NCBI GenBank assembly: GCA_019828595.1
Contig: JAHQRK010000023.1
Coordinates: 868,001-932,000, forward strand
Source: Aphanomyces cochlioides
Lineage: Eukaryota > Oomycota > Saprolegniomycetes > Saprolegniales > Verrucalvaceae
DNA length: 64,000 bases
Direction: 5' to 3'
Below, in pieces: positions 55,901 to 64,000 of this stretch (the first letter of the stretch is position 1; each line of letters starts with the position of its first letter). The notes beneath the pieces were generated by a model, which did not search any database, had not been told where the DNA came from, and saw only the letters and a program-made list of their open reading frames with translations. Made by a program: the position numbers and the translations under genes.

Positions 55901-58254
55901 TAGGAGTCCCCACAGCTCGGTTCTGATTGGCTCGGCTCGAACCGTTTACAGATTTTTGAAACCAAGCCGATGACCGTCGAAGAGATTGTCAAGCCGAGCC
56001 GAGCCGAGAAAACCGCGGCTTAGAGACACTGCGATCCGCACAAGGCATATCCAATACGCAACGACAAGTATACATTCAATGTTATTTTGTTTAAGCATCC
56101 AAATCTAGGTAGTACTGAACGACTGAATCATCCATCGCCATGTCGGACAAGTTGGCATCCAGCTTCAGATCATCAATTGCAGCTAGGTAGTCCGAAGGAA
56201 GATCAAATCCTGTATGTCTAGCAAATCTTAACCACAAATTTCAGCTTTGAACATGTCGTCGCCGAGTCTTGCTCGCCCATCAAAGTGCCGTTTGGCGATT
56301 GAGTTCGCCCTTTCACTTGGAACTGACGTGGCTGGTATAGCAAGATAATCCATAGCCAGACGGTAAAGCTTAGGGTATTCCAGTTTGTGTGTCTTCTAAC
56401 ATTGCAGCACATCAACATCCTTCATCAATTGAGGATGCAAGCAAAACATTTGCAGCTCAGTCCGGGTCTTTGTAGTTGTACCTGAAGAACCAAACAGATT
56501 GATCTCGTCATCGTCCATGCTAGGAAAGCCGCTGGGCGCTTGAATGACATCTGAATCGCCTTCGTAATGCTCCAACAATGTTTCAACGATTGCTTTGTCA
56601 CATGCAAAGTCTGCGGAAGTAGTATCACGGCAAACACGAAGGTCAAGAAATTTGGCAATGCTTGCAATTTTGCAAGTAAGATCTTTGGCATGACGAATCA
56701 AACAGTCAAGCATTGCCGAACTTGCATCAGACACAATTTGATTGGAGTGATCGATGTTGCGATTGCAATGCTCAATGAGAAGATTGTTTGCAGCAAGTGC
56801 TAGAGGCAAGCTACATGAGTGGCTTGCTCCCAACTGAGTACTAATTTTTGCAGGAATTTCCAAAAACGCTTGAACATCTTCAATCGATTGCCAATCGACA
56901 TCAACAATGACTGACTCGGTCGATAACAGGGCGTTGATGACTTGTCTGAACTTGATACACTCACGCAACAATACATGAGGTGAATTCCATCGGGTTGGCG
57001 TATCAAGGCTAGGAGGTTGGTATGCTTTACCCATAATTGACTTCGTCATCGTTAGGAATAGAGCACGTGACTTTTTGCTCGCACGTATCGATGTTAGATG
57101 GAAGCGCAAACTCTCCACTGATGGTGCCACAGCATCTGTCATTGTTTTATTGCAAGCTGGAATGTATGCGCAAAACAGCGTATGTGCTCAATAGTTGATG
57201 AACCATGATTAGAAAGAATTCCAATCGCTGTGGCAGCAGCTGAAACTGCATCGCTGCCATTGTCAGACACGATAGCAACTACGGGGCGGGATAATTCAAA
57301 AGATTTGACAAGCGCGGCAAGATGTTCACCACAACGTCGACCACTTCCAGGACCCGGGGGATGTGTGCAAAGTCCAAGATTACTTCTTCAATGGTGCATT
57401 TATCCTCGTTTACCCAGTGGAGAGTTGTAGCGTAAAATCCCCGTAGCGATTGATTCGACCAACCATCAAAAGTCACAGAACATCGCACTTTCAAGCCAGC
57501 AAGATGTTGTTTCAAGAGGGATTTGAGAACAATGTAAGTCTGTAGAATCCGTCGAGATATAGTTGATGGGCTTAGAACAACACAACCAGGGGCAAGTTTT
57601 TGAATCAAAGTTTTGAACCCATCGGAGGAAACATGTTCATGAGGTAGTCGGCAGCCGACGATATATGTGGTAACAGAAGAGACAAGCTCACGAGGAGTCA
57701 AACGTTTGATCAATGCGTCGGCAATGCTAGTTTGAATGAATATGTCTCCGGTGGATTTTGTATCTTTGCAGAGGCCATGTAGTTTATCAAGATGCTTGGT
57801 AATTGTTCCTGTGGAGGTGGATCGCGCAAAATGGACATCGCAATAGCGGCATCTCCTTTCACCCTCCTTGATAGGGATCACATGACTGAGAGTTTACGAA
57901 GCAGTGCGATTTGACGCCTTCTTTCTAGGTTTGGCGGTTTCGTTCGAGGGGCACGAAGGATTCGATGATGTTAAGCTTGTATTATCCATAGCCAGTGTTT
58001 TTGTGAATGAACATCAATGTATTAGACGCCATGATAAAAAGAAATCGGCCATCTTTGCCTAAAATGGCTGACAGCCATCTTGATGTGATGTACGTTTAAG
58101 ATGGCGACAACTTACTGCCACGGCTCCAGCGGTTTCAACGGCTCAGCTCCTGGTGGTTCGGATTCAAGCCTTTCTCTAAATAACGAAACCAAGCCGCTCA
58201 ATTTTAGACGACTCGGTTCGACTACGGCTCCCCACCAAACCGTGGGGATTCCTA
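55901..58254 (-). mobile_element. hAT-type DNA transposon with 8-bp target duplication
   Basis: The 2354-bp element has ends TAGGAGTCCCCAC (55901) and GTGGGGATTCCTA (58242-58254), a 13-bp inverted repeat with one mismatch. The 8-bp target duplication CTCGTAGG is perfect at 55893-55900 and 58255-58262, which is diagnostic for hAT elements. It encodes a BED-finger transposase on the minus strand. Confidence 0.92.
56220..57881 (-). pseudogene. hAT transposase with BED zinc finger, decayed
   Basis: From 57881: CRYCDVHFARSTSTGTITKH and LDKLHG form a BED-type zinc finger (Cys-x2-Cys...His-x4-His). The catalytic core starts with VTFDGWSNQSLRGFYATTLH. A frameshift near 57300 precedes SDNGSDAVSAAATAIGIL and RCFAHTFQLAIK, and a stop follows near 57142. 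The next frame (57142-56396) has TPTRWNSPHVLLREC and the long helical insertion domain. A last segment (about 56390-56220) has YRLAMDYLAIPATSVPSERA, the hAT dimerisation domain. All key family blocks are present but in at least three frames. Confidence 0.88.
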
Positions 58255-58262
58255 CTCGTAGG

Positions 58263-58483
58263 AGATAGCCAAGAACGCTTATGGTTCACAAATGAGTCGA
58301 GATAGAACGAGACGATGCAAGATGAGGATCACACGGCCTATTTTTTTTAACAGACAGACACCAAGACGACTCTTGATGTTGACTACTTGATCCGAGTGGT
58401 ATCAAGTTCTTGGCAATGCTGATAGCCATCTATTTGGAGGTCAGTAGGAGATCGACAATAGTCCCCACAATCGTTTTCGATTC
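58263..58483. other. Spacer between the hAT element and the satellite
   Basis: No gene. The left border of the satellite reads CGATTCATGAATAAACAC. Confidence 0.5.
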
Positions 58484-58485
58484 AT

Positions 58486-61400
58486 GAATAAACACTACTA
58501 CGTACACTGTAGTACATTGTAACTTTACTACCATACTTTTAACTTAAAAACCAATATCTTGTTAAATATTATATTCTGTATAGAGTTTACACCAACTCTC
58601 GTGCTTCCTGTTACCTTACAAATGAATACCTGTATGAAATGATATTATTGCTAGTAAATGGCCGAGACCTGATCAATTGCAAAGTAACTCCTGCCTTGCT
58701 CATCTAAACGCTATCCAAATACTGCTTCCGTGACAAATGAATAAACACTACTACGTACACTGTAGTACATTGTAACTTTACTACCATACTTTTAACTTAA
58801 AAACCAATATCTTGTTAAATATTATATTCTGTATAGAGTTTACACCAACTCTCGTGCTTCCTGTTACCTTACAAATGAATACCTGTATGAAATGATATTA
58901 TTGCTAGTAAATGGCCGAGACCTGATCAATTGCAAAGTAACTCCTGCCTTGCTCATCTAAACGCTATCCAAATACTGCTTCCGTGACAAATGAATAAACA
59001 CTACTACGTACACTGTAGTACATTGTAACTTTACTACCATACTTTTAACTTAAAAACCAATATCTTGTTAAATATTATATTCTGTATAGAGTTTACACCA
59101 ACTCTCGTGCTTCCTGTTACCTTACAAATGAATACCTGTATGAAATGATATTATTGCTAGTAAATGGCCGAGACCTGATCAATTGCAAAGTAACTCCTGC
59201 CTTGCTCATCTAAACGCTATCCAAATACTGCTTCCGTGACAAATGAATAAACACTACTACGTACACTGTAGTACATTGTAACTTTACTACCATACTTTTA
59301 ACTTAAAAACCAATATCTTGTTAAATATTATATTCTGTATAGAGTTTACACCAACTCTCGTGCTTCCTGTTACCTTACAAATGAATACCTGTATGAAATG
59401 ATATTATTGCTAGTAAATGGCCGAGACCTGATCAATTGCAAAGTAACTCCTGCCTTGCTCATCTAAACGCTATCCAAATACTGCTTCCGTGACAAATGAA
59501 TAAACACTACTACGTACACTGTAGTACATTGTAACTTTACTACCATACTTTTAACTTAAAAACCAATATCTTGTTAAATATTATATTCTGTATAGAGTTT
59601 ACACCAACTCTCGTGCTTCCTGTTACCTTACAAATGAATACCTGTATGAAATGATATTATTGCTAGTAAATGGCCGAGACCTGATCAATTGCAAAGTAAC
59701 TCCTGCCTTGCTCATCTAAACGCTATCCAAATACTGCTTCCGTGACAAATGAATAAACACTACTACGTACACTGTAGTACATTGTAACTTTACTACCATA
59801 CTTTTAACTTAAAAACCAATATCTTGTTAAATATTATATTCTGTATAGAGTTTACACCAACTCTCGTGCTTCCTGTTACCTTACAAATGAATACCTGTAT
59901 GAAATGATATTATTGCTAGTAAATGGCCGAGACCTGATCAATTGCAAAGTAACTCCTGCCTTGCTCATCTAAACGCTATCCAAATACTGCTTCCGTGACA
60001 AATGAATAAACACTACTACGTACACTGTAGTACATTGTAACTTTACTACCATACTTTTAACTTAAAAACCAATATCTTGTTAAATATTATATTCTGTATA
60101 GAGTTTACACCAACTCTCGTGCTTCCTGTTACCTTACAAATGAATACCTGTATGAAATGATATTATTGCTAGTAAATGGCCGAGACCTGATCAATTGCAA
60201 AGTAACTCCTGCCTTGCTCATCTAAACGCTATCCAAATACTGCTTCCGTGACAAATGAATAAACACTACTACGTACACTGTAGTACATTGTAACTTTACT
60301 ACCATACTTTTAACTTAAAAACCAATATCTTGTTAAATATTATATTCTGTATAGAGTTTACACCAACTCTCGTGCTTCCTGTTACCTTACAAATGAATAC
60401 CTGTATGAAATGATATTATTGCTAGTAAATGGCCGAGACCTGATCAATTGCAAAGTAACTCCTGCCTTGCTCATCTAAACGCTATCCAAATACTGCTTCC
60501 GTGACAAATGAATAAACACTACTACGTACACTGTAGTACATTGTAACTTTACTACCATACTTTTAACTTAAAAACCAATATCTTGTTAAATATTATATTC
60601 TGTATAGAGTTTACACCAACTCTCGTGCTTCCTGTTACCTTACAAATGAATACCTGTATGAAATGATATTATTGCTAGTAAATGGCCGAGACCTGATCAA
60701 TTGCAAAGTAACTCCTGCCTTGCTCATCTAAACGCTATCCAAATACTGCTTCCGTGACAAATGAATAAACACTACTACGTACACTGTAGTACATTGTAAC
60801 TTTACTACCATACTTTTAACTTAAAAACCAATATCTTGTTAAATATTATATTCTGTATAGAGTTTACACCAACTCTCGTGCTTCCTGTTACCTTACAAAT
60901 GAATACCTGTATGAAATGATATTATTGCTAGTAAATGGCCGAGACCTGATCAATTGCAAAGTAACTCCTGCCTTGCTCATCTAAACGCTATCCAAATACT
61001 GCTTCCGTGACAAATGAATAAACACTACTACGTACACTGTAGTACATTGTAACTTTACTACCATACTTTTAACTTAAAAACCAATATCTTGTTAAATATT
61101 ATATTCTGTATAGAGTTTACACCAACTCTCGTGCTTCCTGTTACCTTACAAATGAATACCTGTATGAAATGATATTATTGCTAGTAAATGGCCGAGACCT
61201 GATCAATTGCAAAGTAACTCCTGCCTTGCTCATCTAAACGCTATCCAAATACTGCTTCCGTGACAAATGAATAAACACTACTACGTACACTGTAGTACAT
61301 TGTAACTTTACTACCATACTTTTAACTTAAAAACCAATATCTTGTTAAATATTATATTCTGTATAGAGTTTACACCAACTCTCGTGCTTCCTGTTACCTT

Positions 61401-61521
61401 ACAAATGAATACCTGTATGAAATGATATTATTGCTAGTAAATGGCCGAGACCTGATCAATTGCAAAGTAACTCCTGCCTTGCTCATCTAAACGCTATCCA
61501 AATACTGCTTCCGTGACAAAT
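58486..61521. repeat. Satellite array, 12 units of 253 bp
   Basis: Units start (GAATAAACACTACTACGTAC) at 58486, 58739, 58992, 59245, 59498, 59751, 60004, 60257, 60510, 60763, 61016 and 61269. The units look identical by eye. Each is AT-rich, lacks an open reading frame of any size and contains a short imperfect palindrome (TACTACGTACACTGTAGTA). The array ends abruptly at GTGACAAATCGCC. Confidence 0.97.
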
Positions 61522-61635
61522 CGCCAAGACATTTGCATCCCTCGCCACCACGGGGAATCGACCATGTGAGCTTTTAGTCTGAAAACTTTTTTTGCAGCTG
61601 TGGCCTGTCATCGATATACACGTCATTTTGTCAGA
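61522..61635. other. Spacer right of the satellite
   Basis: About 110 bp between the last satellite unit and the small inverted-repeat element. No features are seen. Confidence 0.45.
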
Positions 61636-61637
61636 TT

Positions 61638-62090
61638 AGAGCATCCCCACCGTCTGCTTTAAACGCTACTAATAGTATTCTTTATTGATTGGATGAATAT
61701 TTTAGCGATTTTAGTGCGGGGAACTGTATATTTAAGCGTGTGCGCCAGACTGTGCTGTAAAGCTAAATTTATCGCCAGATCTGTCAAGTTTTATATCGGC
61801 TAGCGTCTCTGCGTCTACTATGGACAAGGTTTTGGACAACCTTGCTGACGACGACTCCTTTGGATTGTTGGCAGACCATTTCAAAGACGACACACTCGAT
61901 AAAGCTCTTTCAACCTTCCTCCGATCAAAACAAATGAAGAGGCAGAGGGATACAGTCTCTCGAAGTCCATAGTCAGTCTCAGCAGTGACCGGTGTGAATT
62001 TGATTTTCTGATGCTGTACTTCAGTCTCTTTCTCCGACTCTAAACTAAAAGTACAGCATCGTGATTAGAGCAGCCGGTGGGGATGCTCTC
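61638..62090 (+). mobile_element. Small inverted-repeat element with residual ORF
   Basis: AGAGCATCCCCACCGTCTGC near 61638 mirrors CGGTGGGGATGCTCT ending near 62090; the repeat extends to about 25 bp with two mismatches. The element is about 455 bp. It keeps a 50-codon frame at 61820-61972, like the 5' end of a longer transposase gene. It is probably a deletion derivative of an autonomous DNA transposon. No clear target duplication was found. Confidence 0.62.
61820..61972 (+). pseudogene. 50-aa residual ORF in the small element
   Basis: MDKVLDNLADDDSFGLLADH, then LDKALSTFLRSKQMKRQR, followed by a stop. The sequence is acidic then basic. It lies between the inverted repeats, downstream of an AT-rich leader. 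The family is not recognised. Confidence 0.4.
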
Positions 62091-62092
62091 AC

Positions 62093-62816
62093 CCCACCAT
62101 AATCTCCCTTCAAGACAAAATGTATTAAATCAAACAGGTTTCGTCAAGTCTCCATGCCATGGACACGATTAACAATGCTCTCCAGCAGCGTGCTGTCCCC
62201 CTAAAGCCAACTGCAACACTAATCGTCTATCTATCCATCATACTCATCGCTCTGGAATGCCGTTCAAATTTCACTTCACTTTCCGTTTGACACAGCAACA
62301 TACCACAACAATCATATGAACCGCAAACAATCCAAGGCTCTCTGAACTTTGATCTCCATCTCAATCCACTTTATTCGACGCTTTCATCTTCACTTCTCAT
62401 CAGCACCGAGACTCCAAACAGTGACATTCGCACATTCTCCCCACCCTTCCATGAAAAATTACAATGTTTTCCCGCAGAAGAAATAGGTGAGATATTCCAT
62501 TAGATGTGGCCCTGCACAAACCACAACAGTCTCTGGCTTGGTCTTGTACCGCATCGTGTGCGCTGCCGTGAACGACACCGCGTACAGCAGCCACGCGAGG
62601 AAATCATTTAACCCGTGCGATCCTTGAGGGCCGTCGAGCTTGCTGTCAAACGGACTCTTTTCGCGTAAGTGGGATTGTATCTTGTGGATGCCAGGATTCA
62701 AGTGTTTTTACATTTTATCTTGATTTTTGTATACTTTTGTTTCAAACAGCGATTCAAACAAAATCTGAAGTCGCTTGTTGCACACACTTGGGCGACTGGC
62801 ATTTTGACTCCAAGGC
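62093..62816. other. Upstream region of the second P4-ATPase
   Basis: About 720 bp with no recognised gene. An 80-codon minus-strand frame at 62459-62701 is of unknown nature. It presumably includes the promoter. Confidence 0.45.
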
Positions 62817-64000
62817 ATGGCGCAGGAAGACGCGTACCGCGCGATAACTAAGAGCCCCAAGCAATCGTCGTCAGAACCGAATAGCGAGTACCGTTTTGTG
62901 TACTTGAATGCGCGTGGCAATGAGACCCACGCGCCGTTTTGCTCGAATGTTGTGATCACGTCCAAGTACACGGTGTTGTCCTTCTTGCCAAAGTTTTTAG
63001 CAGAAAGCTTTGCGAAATTGGCGAACGCGTACTTTCTAGTCGTCTCGATCTTGCAGTGCATCACAGTGATCTCGAATACGAGCGGGTTTGTCTCGACCTT
63101 GTGATGATCATGACCGTGACGCTTTCTCCGTCTGTAGAATTCCAACGTCGTTTCCAGTGTTGGTCTTCATCTTGGCCGTCGATGGTATTCTTGCCATCAT
63201 TGAAGATCGCCGTCGTCACATTGCCGATGAAGAAGCCAACTCGGCCAAATGCCAAGTCGTGACTCCCTCTGGAAGCCTTGAAACCATCCTCTGGTCTCAC
63301 CTGCAAGTTGGCCAAATTGTCAAATTGGGCAACCGCGACACTGCGCCTGCAGATTTGCTTATTCTGGCCGTTCATGAAGTTGACCCTGACCACAAAGCTG
63401 GCATTTGCTACGTCGAAACCAAATCGCTCGATGGTGAAACCAATTTGAAATTGAGGTACGACGAAGTGTCTACCATGATTATTGATTGCATTGACAATGT
63501 AGACAAGCGATGGAAAGCACGCTTGAAGCTCAAACTGAGCACGAAGTATTGCAACTCCACGGTCGCGTCGAATGTGAACAGCCCAATAAAGCCATCAGTC
63601 GATTTACAGGCTCATTCTTTGTCGATCAAGCTGATGGCTCGGTCGTGAATGATCCAATTTCTATCAAGAATATCTTGCTCCGTGGCTGCCAGCTTCGCAA
63701 CACCGAATGGATGTATGGATTGGTTTTGAATACAGGTCCTGACACGAAAATAATGCAATCGTCAGCCAAACCTGTTACGAAGTGGAGCTCAATCAACGGG
63801 CAAGTGAATATTATGATCCAGTGGCTTCTCTTGATGCTCGTGATTTTGTGCGCTGCGTCCGCGACTGCGTTTCTCGTCTGGGTATGTTCTCCTGGCGAAA
63901 TGCAATTAATTTTGGATGGCTAGGATAACAACTTCAATTCGTATGCATGCGCCAAAACTAATAGCTGCTACTTGACTGTAGACGGTCATGGCTCAGCATA
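62817..64000 (+). CDS. P4-type ATPase paralogue, 3' end outside window
   Basis: This is the 5' part of a second lipid flippase gene. Exons are 62817-63085, 63138-63455, 63503-63881 and 63982 onward, separated by GT-AG introns of 52, 47 and 100 nt. The joins keep frame (for example AG|A between exons 2 and 3 gives [16 protein letters not shown]). Motifs are [51 protein letters not shown] and [20 protein letters not shown]. All of these match the gene at 45.6-49.9 kb nearly residue for residue, while the first 35 residues diverge. The phosphorylation site lies beyond the window. No disruption is seen, so both copies are probably functional. Confidence 0.9.

Noticed and set aside
58486..61521. 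CRISPR-like array
   Set aside because: The units are contiguous with no unique spacers, the period is 253 bp, and the host is eukaryotic. It is a satellite.

Overview
The window is nuclear DNA of an oomycete, most likely from the Saprolegniales (an Aphanomyces-like genome). The species level is inference. The clues are very short GT-AG introns (about 40-55 nt), tightly packed genes, a secreted trypsin-like protease fused to PAN/Apple domains of the type common in oomycete secretomes, and a mixed load of Ty3/gypsy, mariner, Harbinger and hAT elements.

Region 1 (1-24 kb) is gene-dense. It holds the 3' part of an SLC34-type Na/phosphate cotransporter, a three-exon catalase, a TSNAXIP1-like coiled-coil protein, a small secreted protein, an ERMARD-like protein, mitochondrial enoyl reductase (MECR/ETR1), the mitochondrial phosphate carrier, a leucine-rich-repeat protein, a PX-like protein and the ribosome-biogenesis factor LTV1. 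Most of 15.9-19.0 kb and 22.0-24.8 kb has no recognisable gene.

Region 2 (24.8-36.6 kb) is an 11.4-kb Ty3/gypsy element. It has a 688-bp 5' LTR, gag, a canonical TTTAAAC -1 frameshift site, pol, and then about 3.2 kb of three consecutive antisense reading frames before a truncated 3' LTR. The 3' LTR abuts a mariner-like fragment.

Region 3 (38.5-50 kb) carries host genes: an ankyrin-repeat gene with about one exon per repeat, the protease-PAN protein, and a complete P4-ATPase lipid flippase on the minus strand.

Region 4 (50.4-62.1 kb) is a transposon island. A Harbinger element (AAT target duplication) is interrupted by a mariner-like element near its left end and by a 606-bp MITE inside the transposase gene. 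Next come a hAT element with a perfect 8-bp target duplication, twelve copies of a 253-bp satellite, and a small inverted-repeat element.

Region 5 (62.8-64 kb) is the 5' part of a second P4-ATPase, a close paralogue of the first in opposite orientation. The two flippase genes therefore sit head to head with the transposon island between them.

The strongest leads for something undescribed are the antisense gene set of the gypsy element (serine/proline-rich, UIM-like and shared cysteine-motif proteins) and the nested transposon island with its satellite.
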